The position numbers were made by a program, and so were the translations under genes. The notes beneath the pieces are model-generated. The model saw nothing but the letters and a program-made list of their open reading frames with translations, was not told the DNA's origin and did not search any database. From Planctomycetota bacterium (lineage in GTDB: Bacteria; Planctomycetota; Planctomycetia; Planctomycetales; Planctomycetaceae): 64,000 nt of DNA. Position 1 is the first letter of the stretch, and every line of letters begins with the position of its first letter. Below, piece after piece: positions 1 to 9,620 of this stretch. The stretch spans positions 20,001 to 84,000 of the forward strand of contig JAFEBS010000038.1 in NCBI GenBank assembly GCA_018242525.1, in the 5' to 3' direction.

Positions 1-12
1 CGTACCCGAAGA

Positions 13-41
13 ACCCGCGGCTAGCGCCGTGCGGCTCACAA
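13..41. repeat. Dispersed 29-bp intergenic repeat, copy 1
   Basis: This 29-bp stretch, starting ACCCGCGGCTAGCGCC and ending GCGGCTCACAA, lies just downstream of the bioA stop codon. It recurs at 25803-25831 with a single G/T mismatch, about 25.8 kb away. It is rich in GCGG/CCGC blocks and can form an imperfect hairpin. It lies outside any supported gene in both places, so it behaves like a dispersed REP-type intergenic repeat. Its function is unknown. Confidence 0.6.
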
Positions 42-61
42 TGCAACCCCACTGCGAAAAG

Positions 62-1513
62 TTAGTTTGCGGGCCGATCAGGAATCTGCAAATCCGGCAG
101 GACTTGCGTCATTGCCTGGATGACTGTGCGGCAAAGCGTCGTGACCAGTTCCTTTGGCATGGCGGGCGCAGGCATCAGCACCACCGTATCACCGATGTTC
201 CGCAGAATGACTCCGTGATTGCGGCAATTGACCGTGATTCGGTGGCCGACTCGCCAGGTCGCCGGAAACGGCGCACCCGATTGCCGGTCCAGGACCAGAT
301 CGATTCCCACCATCACGCCGCGCTGACGAATCTCGGCAACATGGGACTGGATTGCTCGGATGTCGCTGCGAGTGGCAGGTTCGGTCAGGATGGCAAGTTC
401 ATCGCGGATCGTTGCTTCCAGGCAGCGGACATTGGCGAGGAGATCGTTGTCGTCGAACAGTTGAAGCGAGGCGAGTGCCGCGGCGCACGCCAGCGGATTG
501 CCGGTATAGGTGTGGCCGTGCTGAAACGTTCGTCCAGCCCACGGTTCCCCCAAAAACGCCTCGTAGATCTCATCGGTCACCAAAGTGGCTGCCAGCGGCA
601 GATAGCCACCGGTCAATCCCTTGGACAGGATCAGGATGTCCGGTGAGACCTGCTCATGTTCGCAGGCGAACATCCGCCCGGTTCGTCCGAATCCGACAGC
701 GATCTCATCCGCGATCATCAGAATGCCGTATTTACGCGTCAGTTCGCGCACGGCTTTCAAATAGCCGACGGGATGTACCACGATGCCCGCTGCAGCCTGG
801 ACCAGCGGTTCGATAACGAATCCTGCCAGTTGGTCAGCATGATCTCGCAACTGTTGTTCCAGGGCGTCGGACTGTTCGGGTCCCCAGGCTGCGGGAGTCG
901 GGATGCGCAGCGCAGGAAACATCAGCGAGCCAAACAGGCTGTGGAAGCGATCAATCCCTCCCAGACTGATCGTGCCGACCGTGTCACCGTGATAGGCCTT
1001 CCCCAGACAGGCGAACAGATTACGTTCCTGGGGGCCGCCACGTTTCTGGCGGTGGTACTGGAACGCCAGCTTTAGTGCGACTTCGACTCCGGCGGCTCCG
1101 CAATCCGCGTAGAACACCTTGTTCAGGCCCGCAGGGGCTCGGCGTACCAGTTCTGCCGCCAGTTCGATCGACGGTTCGTTGGACAGGCCGAGCAGCGTCG
1201 AATGGGCGACCTTGTTCAGTTGCTGAGTGATCGCCTGATCGATGGCCGGAACACGATGACCGTGGATGTTGCACCACAATGACGAATGACCGTCGAGATA
1301 ACGTTGCCCCGTATCATCGATCAGGAAAAAATCCTCCGCCGCGATGATGATCGGGGCTTCTTCCTCGCGATACGCCTCCATCGCAGTGAACGGATGCCAG
1401 ACATGGGCGTTGTCGAGTTCGCGAAGGCGCGAAGTCCGCTTCCGTGCGGCGTCCTCTGAACTGCGGGAGTCCTCCGGCAGAGTCGAATCTGAACCGCGTC
1501 CCGTTTCCGTCAT
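62..1513 (-). CDS. bioA: Adenosylmethionine-8-amino-7-oxononanoate aminotransferase (BioA)
   Basis: This PLP-dependent class III aminotransferase makes 7,8-diaminopelargonate from 7-keto-8-aminopelargonate with S-adenosylmethionine as amino donor, in cytoplasmic biotin synthesis. The 483-residue protein carries the BioA-type N-terminal signature HVWHPFTAM, the class III motif IADEIAVGFGRTG, the PLP-lysine motif LSKGLTGG and the motif HGHTYTGNPLACAAA. Length is slightly above the usual 420-460 because of a polar N-terminal extension. I start at the ATG at 1513, which has GGAAA a few bases upstream; an in-frame TTG at 1570 would add 19 residues. The gene follows mdh on the same strand after a 91-bp gap containing a hairpin. 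No other biotin gene is visible, so the pathway genes are apparently scattered. Confidence 0.93.
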   Translation of the reverse strand: MTETGRGSDSTLPEDSRSSEDAARKRTSRLRELDNAHVWHPFTAMEAYREEEAPIIIAAEDFFLIDDTGQRYLDGHSSLWCNIHGHRVPAIDQAITQQLNKVAHSTLLGLSNEPSIELAAELVRRAPAGLNKVFYADCGAAGVEVALKLAFQYHRQKRGGPQERNLFACLGKAYHGDTVGTISLGGIDRFHSLFGSLMFPALRIPTPAAWGPEQSDALEQQLRDHADQLAGFVIEPLVQAAAGIVVHPVGYLKAVRELTRKYGILMIADEIAVGFGRTGRMFACEHEQVSPDILILSKGLTGGYLPLAATLVTDEIYEAFLGEPWAGRTFQHGHTYTGNPLACAAALASLQLFDDNDLLANVRCLEATIRDELAILTEPATRSDIRAIQSHVAEIRQRGVMVGIDLVLDRQSGAPFPATWRVGHRITVNCRNHGVILRNIGDTVVLMPAPAMPKELVTTLCRTVIQAMTQVLPDLQIPDRPAN

Positions 1514-1570
1514 CCGCGTTTCCGTGGCCCACTGAGGATTCGGTGACCCTGCGACGTCCGTCCGAGCCAA

Positions 1571-1590
1571 GGGGGGACAGATGTCCCCCC
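1571..1590. other. Perfect 20-bp palindrome between mdh and bioA
   Basis: GGGGGGACA is followed by a 2-base centre and TGTCCCCCC, giving a 9-bp perfect inverted repeat in the 91-bp gap between mdh and bioA. No T-tract follows on either strand, so a canonical intrinsic terminator is not supported. It could be an RNA-processing hairpin or a REP-like unit. Confidence 0.4.
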
Positions 1591-1604
1591 GTTTCGGACG
1601 ATCA

Positions 1605-2594
1605 TTACGGCAGCAGGTCCTTGACTGTATCGCGTTCCTGCTTCAGCTCAGCGACGGTCTTGTCAATCTGCGTGCGGCTGAATTCGTCGATTTTGAAACC
1701 GGCTGCGACGCGCCAGTTGTGGCCATCCGTGGTCAGGGGGAGACCGGTGACCAGGCCCGGTTCGATCCCGTAGCTGCCATCCGACCAGACAGCCGCGCTG
1801 AAACAGGAACCGGCAGGAGTCGGGGTGACAATGCTCTTGACGGTGTCCAGCGCCGCGTTGGCGGCACTGGCGGCACTGGAGGCACCGCGGGCCTTGATGA
1901 CGGCGGCACCGCGCTGCTGGACGGTGCTGATGAAGTCGCCCTTCAGCCAGGCGTGATCCGTGATCACTTCCGGCACGGGCTTTCCGTCGATTTTCGCATT
2001 CACAAAGTCGGGAAATTGGGTCGCCGAGTGATTTCCCCAGATCGCCACATTAGAGACTGCTGCGACAGGTCGACCCGCCTTGTGCGCCAATTGGGCGGCG
2101 GCGCGGTTCTGATCCAGGCGAGTCATCGCAAACCATTGATTGCGAGGGACATCGGGAGCGTGCGACATCGCGATCAGGCAGTTCGTATTGCACGGATTGC
2201 CAACTACAACGACTCGGACATCCTTCGCAGCAGCGGCCTGAATCGCCTTGCCGGTGTTGGTGAAAATCGGACCGTTGATCCGGATCAGGTCGGCTCGTTC
2301 CATCCCCTGTTTGCGGGGAATACTCCCCACCAGGATGACGAAATTGCAGTCGCGGAAGCCGTCTTCCAGATGATCGCTATCGTGCTTCTGCACACCCGCC
2401 AGCGTGGGGAACGCACAGTCGTCGAGTTCCATGTGGATGCCGTCCAGAGCCGACATGACCGGCGGAACTTCGATCAGGTGCAGGACGACGGGCCGGTGCG
2501 AACCGAAAATCTCGCCCGAAGCCAGGCGGAACAGTGTGGCATAACCAATTTGGCCGGCGGCACCGGTCACGGCGACATGAATGGGGGCGGTCAT
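1605..2594 (-). CDS. mdh: Malate dehydrogenase
   Basis: NAD-dependent oxidation of malate to oxaloacetate in the TCA cycle, cytoplasmic. The 329-residue protein begins with a Rossmann nucleotide-binding motif VTGAAGQIGY. It has the malate dehydrogenase loop SIPRKQGMERADL with the substrate-binding arginines, the GNPCNTN motif, and the catalytic histidine in IWGNHSATQFPD, which fits the cytosolic-type/Thermus-type malate dehydrogenase branch rather than lactate dehydrogenase. The ATG at 2594 is supported by AAGGAG nine bases upstream. It is transcribed away from metG across a 364-bp divergent region and lies upstream of bioA on the same strand. Confidence 0.95.
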   Translation of the reverse strand: MTAPIHVAVTGAAGQIGYATLFRLASGEIFGSHRPVVLHLIEVPPVMSALDGIHMELDDCAFPTLAGVQKHDSDHLEDGFRDCNFVILVGSIPRKQGMERADLIRINGPIFTNTGKAIQAAAAKDVRVVVVGNPCNTNCLIAMSHAPDVPRNQWFAMTRLDQNRAAAQLAHKAGRPVAAVSNVAIWGNHSATQFPDFVNAKIDGKPVPEVITDHAWLKGDFISTVQQRGAAVIKARGASSAASAANAALDTVKSIVTPTPAGSCFSAAVWSDGSYGIEPGLVTGLPLTTDGHNWRVAAGFKIDEFSRTQIDKTVAELKQERDTVKDLLP

Positions 2595-2958
2595 CGAAAC
2601 AGAACTCCTTCAAGACAGATTTTCAGTGAACCGAGTCGGAGCGTAACGTCTCTGGTATCTGGCAGCAACTGTCTGCGTCCGACGTTCGGACGCTCGCATT
2701 TGTCCTTCCAGACACTTAAGCTTCGGGAAGTGAGGACGGCGATGGCGCGCCGGCTTTCGCAGCCGTTGATCGAGACCGGGCGAGTCGATTCGCTTAACGC
2801 ATAACACGTTAAATCACAGGTGTTTATCGCATGTTTTCGGGGCCGGGAAGCCAGGCTGAATCGCTCTGCACGGCCCCTACGTCGGTAAGAGTCACAATTG
2901 ATCAGCGAGGGCTGACGCACGACGATGACGGGGGATCCCCGCTTCCAGAAAGAGTTTC
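2595..2958. other. Divergent intergenic region mdh / metG
   Basis: This 364-bp region separates the divergently transcribed mdh and metG and must hold both promoters. I see no convincing sigma-70 consensus pair, no tRNA fold and no credible small gene. The base composition is slightly more AT-rich around 2780-2850. Confidence 0.5.
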
Positions 2959-5022
2959 ATGACCGCACGACGCATTCTTGTTACCTCGGCACTCCCCTAC
3001 GCAAACGGCCACATCCATCTGGGTCATCTGGTCGAGTATATCCAGACGGACATCTGGGTCCGCTTTCAGAAGTTGCGGGGGAATCGCTGCATTTACATCT
3101 GCGCCGACGATACTCATGGCACAGCGATCATGATTCGCGCCCGTCAGGAGGGCCGCAGCGAAGACGCCATGATTGCGGATATGCGCGAGGCTCACCTGCG
3201 GGACTTCAGTGCCTTTGACGTGGCCTTCGACAATTACGGCAGCACTCACAGCGAATACAATCGCCAGGTCTGTCACGAGGTCTGGACGTCGCTGCGGGCC
3301 GCGGGACTGGTCATAGAAAAGAACGTCACTCAACTTTTCGATCCGAAGGCCAAGACCTTCCTGGCCGATCGATTTGTGAAGGGGACCTGTCCGAAGTGTC
3401 AGGCACCGGACCAGTACGGCGACAACTGCGACAAGTGTGGATCGACATACAGCCCGGCCGACCTGATCAATCCGGTTAGTACGCTGTCCGGAGCCACGCC
3501 GGAATTGCGATCCGCCAAGCATCTGTTTGTGGAAATCGAAAAACTGCACGACTGGCTGACCGAGTGGACTCAATCCGGTCTGCATCTGCAGGATGAAGTA
3601 GCCAACTATCTGAAGGGACATTTCCTGGGTGAGCCACTCCGGGATTGGGACGTCTCGCGCCCGGCACCGTATTTTGGATTTGAGATTCCCGACAGCCCGG
3701 GGGATTACTGGTATGTCTGGTTTGATGCTCCGATCGGCTACATCGGCTCCACGGCAGAATGGTGTGCAAAGAATGGCGAGAAGCTCGACGACTGGTGGCG
3801 TCCCGGGACTGCTCCGGCCGAGATTCACCATTTCATCGGCAAGGACATCACCTACTTTCATACGCTGTTCTGGCCGGCAATGCTGAAGACCGCAGGTCTG
3901 AACCTGCCCGAGCGGGTGCATATTCACGGCTTTCTAACCGTGGACGGCGAAAAGATGTCCAAGACAAAGGGGACATTTGTTCAGGCCTCAACGTACCTGA
4001 AGCACCTGGATCCCAGTTGGCTGCGATACTATTACGCCACCAAGCTCGGTTCACGCCTGGACGACCTGGATCTGAACCTGGAGGAATTCGCCACGAAAGT
4101 GAATTCTGACCTGGTGGGCAAGGTGGTCAACCTGGCCAGCCGAACGGCGCGGTTCGTCGAAGCCGTGGGGTTGTCCAGCACCTATCCTGACGACGGCGGA
4201 CTGTTCCGCGAAGCCGCGGCGCAGGCAGACTCGATTGCCGCCGCCTATGAAGGCTGCGATTTCAACGGTGCCATGAGACAGATCATGGCACTGGCGGATC
4301 GAGCCAACAAGTATGTGGATGAACAGGCACCGTGGACACTGCGGAAGGATCCCGCACGTGCTGCGGACGTTCAAAACGCCTGCACAGTCACCCTGAATCT
4401 GTTCCGGCAGATCGCCGTGTACCTGGCCCCCGTACTTCCCAGGCTGGCCACTCAGGCCAGCCAGTTGTTACAACAACCGATCACCCGCTGGGAAGACTCA
4501 CAGACGCCGCTCGTGGGAACGAGCGTGACCCGATTCGAACACCTCATGAAGCGAGTTGAACTCGCACAGGTCCAAGCCATGATTGAAGACGGAAAGCAAA
4601 CTGCCCCCGAGACGACAGCCGAAGCGGCTGCGGTCCCATCGACGCCGTGGAATGACGGTCCTGAACAGATCGCCGCCGAACCACTGGTGGCCGAGCACTG
4701 CACGATTGACGACTTCGTCAAAGTCGACCTGCGGGTGGCTCGGGTCGTCGCCGCGAACGAAGTTGTTGGAGCCGACAAGCTGCTGCAACTGACGCTGAGC
4801 CTGGGAGGCGAGGGAACTCGCAACGTGTTTGCCGGCATCAAGAGTGCCTACAAACCCGAGGATCTGGTCGGCCGACTGGTGATCCTGTGTGCCAACCTGG
4901 CCCCACGCAAGATGAAGTTCGGGATCAGTGAAGGAATGGTCCTGGCCGCCGGGGCCGGCGGCAAGGAGATTTTCCTGTTGAATCCGGACAGTGGGGCCAA
5001 GCCGGGTCACCGAGTACATTGA
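2959..5022 (+). CDS. metG: Methionyl-tRNA synthetase
   Basis: This enzyme charges tRNA-Met with methionine using ATP; it is essential in the cytoplasm. The 687-residue protein starts with the class I catalytic core (TSALPYANGHIHLGH, the HIGH-type motif at about residues 12-23). A zinc-knuckle insert with CPKC and CDKC lies at about residues 140-160. The second signature KMSKTKG, a variant of KMSKS, is at about residue 334. An anticodon-binding helical domain follows, and a C-terminal Trbp111-like OB-fold tRNA-binding domain (from about 585, VDLRVARV to the end) is fused on. This is the full-length two-domain MetG architecture. The start at 2959 lies next to a GAAAGAG sequence. It is divergent from mdh. 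Confidence 0.97.
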   Translation: MTARRILVTSALPYANGHIHLGHLVEYIQTDIWVRFQKLRGNRCIYICADDTHGTAIMIRARQEGRSEDAMIADMREAHLRDFSAFDVAFDNYGSTHSEYNRQVCHEVWTSLRAAGLVIEKNVTQLFDPKAKTFLADRFVKGTCPKCQAPDQYGDNCDKCGSTYSPADLINPVSTLSGATPELRSAKHLFVEIEKLHDWLTEWTQSGLHLQDEVANYLKGHFLGEPLRDWDVSRPAPYFGFEIPDSPGDYWYVWFDAPIGYIGSTAEWCAKNGEKLDDWWRPGTAPAEIHHFIGKDITYFHTLFWPAMLKTAGLNLPERVHIHGFLTVDGEKMSKTKGTFVQASTYLKHLDPSWLRYYYATKLGSRLDDLDLNLEEFATKVNSDLVGKVVNLASRTARFVEAVGLSSTYPDDGGLFREAAAQADSIAAAYEGCDFNGAMRQIMALADRANKYVDEQAPWTLRKDPARAADVQNACTVTLNLFRQIAVYLAPVLPRLATQASQLLQQPITRWEDSQTPLVGTSVTRFEHLMKRVELAQVQAMIEDGKQTAPETTAEAAAVPSTPWNDGPEQIAAEPLVAEHCTIDDFVKVDLRVARVVAANEVVGADKLLQLTLSLGGEGTRNVFAGIKSAYKPEDLVGRLVILCANLAPRKMKFGISEGMVLAAGAGGKEIFLLNPDSGAKPGHRVH

Positions 5023-5044
5023 GACTTATGAGAATCCGGAAACA

Positions 5045-5073
5045 AGGGCGACATGTTTTTGATGTGTCGCCCT
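5045..5073. terminator. Hairpin downstream of metG, possible bidirectional terminator
   Basis: AGGGCGACA at 5045-5053 pairs perfectly with TGTCGCCCT at 5065-5073 across an 11-base T-rich loop. It lies 22 bp after the metG stop and 32 bp before the stop of the convergent membrane-protein gene. There is no clean U-tract, so termination is inferred from position only. Confidence 0.45.
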
Positions 5074-5104
5074 ATGCATTTGCCGTGGCTCCAGAAGCCA
5101 TCGA

Positions 5105-5815
5105 TTATCCTTCGGATTGATCGCGAACCTGGACCTGCAGGGCTCCCAGCATCTTGGTGATTTCCATTTCCTTCTTGCTGATCCCCAGGACGTTTTCCAG
5201 GACGAAGGCCCGGGGTTCGTTGCTGGGGTGAATGATCAGGCGTCCGCTGCGCAGCAGCATGTATTCGAAGACGTCGTCGATTTCCTTGCTGATCCGCATG
5301 TTGGGGGCGGAATACCGCTCCAGGTTGCTCAGGGCGCCGTGGTGATGCAGCAGTTCGTTGGGGCGGACTTCCCAGTAATCAAATCGAACGTTGATCATCA
5401 TGGCGACGTAGAGCAGCGACATGATCGCCACGAAACTGAAATAAAACGTCGCATTGGCTTGTGGATTGATCCGTTTGACGACGCTGGTCATGGCATCGGG
5501 CAGCGTGGGGACATAGATCGAAGCCAGCACCGTTCCCATGATCAGCACCAGGAACACGAAGAACAGGTTCAGAGAAGTCGTTCGGGGAAAATCAAACGCC
5601 AGCACGACCAGATTGACTCCCATGACACCCAGGAAAATCCCCCCGACTCCCTGGTGGTAGGGGCTCTCTTTGCTCAGGAACAGCGTCACGAACGCAGCCA
5701 GTATGGCCGTGAGATACGTGGGATAGAGCATCACAATCTTGGGATAGGAAACCAGAATGATCGACTTGGGAGAATCTTTCTGGGAATTGGAGGCAGCGTT
5801 AATGGGGGCGGTCAC
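5105..5815 (-). CDS. Four-helix membrane protein with C-terminal soluble domain, unknown function
   Basis: I do not recognise a named family. The 236-residue product has about four hydrophobic segments in the first ~145 residues (around IVMLYPTYLTAILAAFVTLF, GIFLGVMGVNLVVLAF, LFFVFLVLIMGTVLA and FYFSFVAIMSLLYVAMM). A soluble domain of about 90 residues follows, containing RPNELLHHHGALSNLERY, which vaguely resembles membrane-associated bacterial PH-like domains; this is only an impression. I choose the GTG at 5815 because AAGGAG sits 7 bases upstream of it; an upstream ATG at 5887 in the same frame lacks this support. It is convergent with metG. Inner-membrane location is inferred. Confidence 0.75.
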   Translation of the reverse strand: MTAPINAASNSQKDSPKSIILVSYPKIVMLYPTYLTAILAAFVTLFLSKESPYHQGVGGIFLGVMGVNLVVLAFDFPRTTSLNLFFVFLVLIMGTVLASIYVPTLPDAMTSVVKRINPQANATFYFSFVAIMSLLYVAMMINVRFDYWEVRPNELLHHHGALSNLERYSAPNMRISKEIDDVFEYMLLRSGRLIIHPSNEPRAFVLENVLGISKKEMEITKMLGALQVQVRDQSEG

Positions 5816-6747
5816 TCGAATGATCTCCTTGTGATTCTGATCGCGTGCTCGACGTGAGCTTGGATTTGTGCGGCTCGCATCTGACAACCGCGCGGGGAGC
5901 GCAATCTACCTTTCACACGACAGCGAATCCAGACCGGCTGAAGCCAGGCACTGGAATTTGCCGTTGATGAACGGGCGTGATGGTGAACGCAGCAGAAACG
6001 CGATCAGATCATTGGATTCATCCGCTGGACAGCCGCAGACGGCATTCGTGCTGGCGGTCACTGCACATCCGGCAGAATTGCATTGCAGATTGCCGAGACA
6101 GTTTCGCGGAACCCTCAACCGACGAATCGTGTGCGCCCGGCAAATGCTCCGGGTTCCGTTGACGATTCAGGGGGCGATTACCAGACGCTGTCGAATCTCG
6201 ACTTGAATCGCAACTTATTTACCGGACGAAACTTGTGTCTGGACCCTTGGATTGCAAGGCGGTCCATCGAAACGCGCCATGGAAGAATCGGCGCGACCAT
6301 AAGGGTCGGTTACATGGCAAACTGGGTGCAGATCCCCAATCTGTTCAGGTCGCGTTCCTCGTCGTTTCCCAAACCTAAACAACACAATTTGGGTAAACCA
6401 GGAATTCGTCATGGAAACCGTGATCGACTGCCGCAATAATGTCGCCGGTTGGTCAGAACGGATTTTGGACCTTTCCGCCCGCCGGGTCGTTGCAATTGGA
6501 GTCCAAGTCCCTCGATCGTGTCCAACCCTACCGCAGATTCACCACGGCCCGGTTTTGTCGAATCGATCTTTGCCGAAGTCGGCGGTTGGTGCGTCCGTGG
6601 AGATTCCTTTCCCCGCCAATTGTCCCGTTTTTCAGGACAAGCCCTCCGAAAGCCTCTCCGACACGCAACACTCATGGGTGTCGCGTCGATGTCCGACTAA
6701 TTCCTCAAACTGATTGCAGATTCGTACGGAGTTGCAGGTCGCTCCCC
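5816..6747. other. Long intergenic region upstream of the cyanophycin synthetase pair
   Basis: This is a 930-bp region between divergent genes. Several frames are open by chance, including an in-frame 309-bp upstream extension of the first synthetase, but the translations are Arg/Pro/Ser-rich with no family resemblance. A short minus-strand frame (5906-6118) encodes a Cys-containing peptide of 70 residues that I cannot place. The region must hold the promoter of the synthetase pair. I see no RNA gene. Confidence 0.4.
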
Positions 6748-9363
6748 ATGCAGATTCGAAAAATCCTTGTTCTTCGTGGCCCCAACATCTGGTCGCGTCA
6801 TCCGGTGCTGGAGGCGTGGGTGGATCTGGGCCCTCTCAAGGACAGTTCGTCGAAGGATTTTCCGGGATTCAACGATCGGTTGATGGCTTGGTTGCCCTCG
6901 ATGATTGAGCATCGATGCAGCGTGGGTGAACGCGGGGGATTTTTCCAGAGACTGCGGTGGGGCACGTATCTGGCCCACACCCTGGAACACACGACGTTGG
7001 AACTGGAAACGCTCGCCGGAACGCCGGTCGGTTACGGACGTGCCCGCGAAACTTCGGTCGAAGGTGTCTACAAGGTCGCCATCCGTTATCAGGAAGAATC
7101 ACTGGGACGCGCCTGCCTCGAAGCCGCCCGGGAACTGCTGATGGCGGCCGTCTTTGATTTGCCGTTTGACATCCAGGCTCATTTGAAGCAACTGCGCGAG
7201 TTGGCTGACCGCGTCTGTCTTGGCCCCAGCACGGCTGCCATCGTCGAAGCGGCCCAGGTACGCAATATTCCGACGCGACGACTGAACTCGGGCAGCCTGG
7301 TTCAAATGGGACAGGGGATCAAGCAGCGTCGGATCTGGACGGCGGAAACCGATTTCACCAGCGCGATTGCTGAATCGATCGCACAGGACAAACAGCTCAC
7401 GAAAACGATGTTGAAATCGGCCGGAATCCCCGTCCCCGAGGGACGGGAAGTCAACAGCCCGGAGGATGCCTGGGAAGCTGCCCAGGAGATCGAAGGGGCC
7501 ATCGTCGTCAAGCCCGTGGATGCCAACCATGGACGCGGCGTCTTCATGGATTTGACCGAAGAACAACAGATTCGGACAGCGTATACTGAAGCGATTAAAG
7601 AAGGTTCCGGGGTGATCGTCGAACGATTTGCCAGCGGAAACGAGCATCGTCTGCTGGTTGTCGGTAGGCATCTCGTGGCGGGGGCGGCGGGTGACGCCGC
7701 GGCCGTCGTGGGAGACGGTGAACATTCGATCCGGCAATTGATCGATCTGCAGATCAATTCGGATCCCCGCCGGGGTGATGACGAATCGCATCCGCTGAAT
7801 ACCGTGCTGATGGACGCGTTGACGACGATCGAGATCGAACGTCAAGGATGGAAACCGGATGCGGTCCCCAATCCAGGCGTCAAGGTGATCGTTCGCCGCA
7901 ATGACAACTTGTCTCGCGATGTCACCGACAGCATTCACCCGTCCGTCGCCGAACATGCGGTGATGGCGGCTCAGATCGTCGGTCTGGACATCGCGGGGAT
8001 CGACATGGTTGTCGAAGATATTTCGCGACCGCTGGAAGAGCAGGGTGGGGTGATTGTCGAAGTCAATGCGGGCCCCGGCTTGCTGATGCATTTGAAACCT
8101 GGCATTGGAAAGCCGCGCCCCGTCGGCGAAGCAATCGTCAGGCATTTGTTCCCGGATCCAAACGAAAATGGCCGCATTCCGATCGTTGCCGTCACGGGAA
8201 CGAATGGGAAAACGACCTGTACCCGGATGGTCAATGCCATCCTGCGCGCGGCGGGCTTCCATGTGGGGATGACTTGTACAGACGGCGTCCTGATTGATGG
8301 ACGAGTGATTGATCAGGGGGATTGTGCCGGGCCGAGGAGTGCTCGGAACGTGCTGTTGAATCCCCTGGTCGACGCGGCCGTTTTCGAGGTCGCTCGTGGG
8401 GGAATCCTGCGCGAAGGGCTGGGATTCGACAAATGCGACGTCGCCATCGTCACGAACATCGGCGAGGGCGACCATCTCGGTAAGTCATACATTCAGACTC
8501 CGGCCGACATGTTCAAGGTCAAGCGGACTCCGGTGGACGTTGTGCTTCCGACGGGGACCGCCGTTCTGAACGCCAATGATCCGTTGGTCGTCGACATGGC
8601 AGTCCTGTCGGCGGGAAACGTGACCTATTTCACATCGGGACCGCCCAACTCAATCGTTCAACAGCATCTGACGGAAGGTCGCCGAGTTGTCGTGGCACGG
8701 GACGGTCAGGTCATCTTGTGCCACGGACAACTCGAAACTGTCGTCGTCGATTTGAATGACCTGCCCTGTACTCATGGAGGTCGAGTTGGTTTCCAGGTCG
8801 ACAATGTTTTGGCGGCTACGGCCGCAGCCTGGTCGTTGGGAATCTCGCCAAAGACGATCGTGGCCGGTTTGCAAAGTTTTCAAGGAAATCTGGTCGATAA
8901 TCCCGCCCGATTCAACGTTTTGCAGTCCTCGGAAAAGACCCTCATTTTGACGGATGGGAGGAACACATCGGCACTTGTGGCATTAGTCGATGCTCTGGCG
9001 GGATTCTCTGCCGAAAAGCGATCCGTCGTTTATTCGGCCGAGGAAGATCGTCGCGATGTGGATATCGAACAACAGGGAAGATTATTGGGCCAGGCGTTTG
9101 ATCGGATTTATCTGTGTGAAATTGATGGTGCGGTCAATCGCCCCAAACGTCAGGTGATCCAATTGTTACGGAATGGAATCGGACAGTCAGGCCGAGTTCC
9201 TGAGATTGTGGAAATTGAGGACTGGGGACAGGCCGTGGATGCGGCCTGGGTCAGCTTGGGACGCGGAGAAGTTTTAGTTGTGCAGTCAACGTCGATCCCC
9301 AAGACCGTTCGGAAGGTCCAGGCGTTGATGGGGTTGGAACCCAATGAATCGAATGTCGCCTGA
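6748..9363 (+). CDS. Cyanophycin synthetase paralogue A (degenerate synthetase sites, intact N-terminal HxxEH)
   Basis: Cyanophycin synthetase polymerises Asp and Arg into the storage polymer multi-L-arginyl-poly-L-aspartate, using an ATP-grasp domain for Asp and a Mur-ligase-like domain for Arg. This 871-residue copy has all three regions: the N-terminal domain (about 1-160, starting VLRGPNIW), the ATP-grasp domain (about 165-475) and the Mur-ligase-like domain (about 480-871, P-loop GTNGKTT at 484-490). The N domain keeps H77-T-L-E80-H81, the metal-binding type motif associated with the cryptic peptidase described in CphA1. However, conserved synthetase features are altered: the ATP-grasp RREP loop reads AGDAAA, the STGG loop after RRN is shortened to NLSRDVTD, and the Mur motif DYGHN reads DGRN (736-739). 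It may therefore not be a normal polymerase. The ATG at 6748 matches the family N-terminus; the Shine-Dalgarno is weak. It is followed by its paralogue after 257 bp. Confidence 0.9.
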   Translation: MQIRKILVLRGPNIWSRHPVLEAWVDLGPLKDSSSKDFPGFNDRLMAWLPSMIEHRCSVGERGGFFQRLRWGTYLAHTLEHTTLELETLAGTPVGYGRARETSVEGVYKVAIRYQEESLGRACLEAARELLMAAVFDLPFDIQAHLKQLRELADRVCLGPSTAAIVEAAQVRNIPTRRLNSGSLVQMGQGIKQRRIWTAETDFTSAIAESIAQDKQLTKTMLKSAGIPVPEGREVNSPEDAWEAAQEIEGAIVVKPVDANHGRGVFMDLTEEQQIRTAYTEAIKEGSGVIVERFASGNEHRLLVVGRHLVAGAAGDAAAVVGDGEHSIRQLIDLQINSDPRRGDDESHPLNTVLMDALTTIEIERQGWKPDAVPNPGVKVIVRRNDNLSRDVTDSIHPSVAEHAVMAAQIVGLDIAGIDMVVEDISRPLEEQGGVIVEVNAGPGLLMHLKPGIGKPRPVGEAIVRHLFPDPNENGRIPIVAVTGTNGKTTCTRMVNAILRAAGFHVGMTCTDGVLIDGRVIDQGDCAGPRSARNVLLNPLVDAAVFEVARGGILREGLGFDKCDVAIVTNIGEGDHLGKSYIQTPADMFKVKRTPVDVVLPTGTAVLNANDPLVVDMAVLSAGNVTYFTSGPPNSIVQQHLTEGRRVVVARDGQVILCHGQLETVVVDLNDLPCTHGGRVGFQVDNVLAATAAAWSLGISPKTIVAGLQSFQGNLVDNPARFNVLQSSEKTLILTDGRNTSALVALVDALAGFSAEKRSVVYSAEEDRRDVDIEQQGRLLGQAFDRIYLCEIDGAVNRPKRQVIQLLRNGIGQSGRVPEIVEIEDWGQAVDAAWVSLGRGEVLVVQSTSIPKTVRKVQALMGLEPNESNVA

Positions 9364-9620
9364 CATCGAGTGGCCGGGTAAACGGAGCCCGGTCGTCATG
9401 TCTGGCATGTGAATTGCATTTTCAACCCAACCCGGCGACTTCGGATTCAAACCCGTTGCCGGGATGCCCGTAATGAAGGATTCCCCAAATCTGGGTGCTC
9501 GCAGGATGGTCATGCCGGTGAAACGATTATTTCCACAGGCAGAATGAGCAACGACAGCCATGGAGCATGTCGGAGTCTAGTCAGGGCCGAATTTCAGGAA
9601 TCGAAAGCAGATACAAAATC

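Noticed and set aside
2564..5815. Shared N-terminus TAPI and similar DNA around the starts of mdh and the membrane protein at 5105-5815
   Set aside because: Only about 15 bases match and the proteins are unrelated; coincidence or codon bias is enough to explain it.
6439..6747. 103-residue upstream extension of the first cyanophycin synthetase
   Set aside because: The extension is Arg/Pro/Ser-rich, matches nothing in the family, and the known N-terminus begins at the ATG at 6748.
7099..8475. 458-codon frame antisense to the first cyanophycin synthetase
   Set aside because: Full overlap with a gene of clear family identity; a parallel frame exists antisense to the second synthetase (11061-12473), as expected from similar codons.
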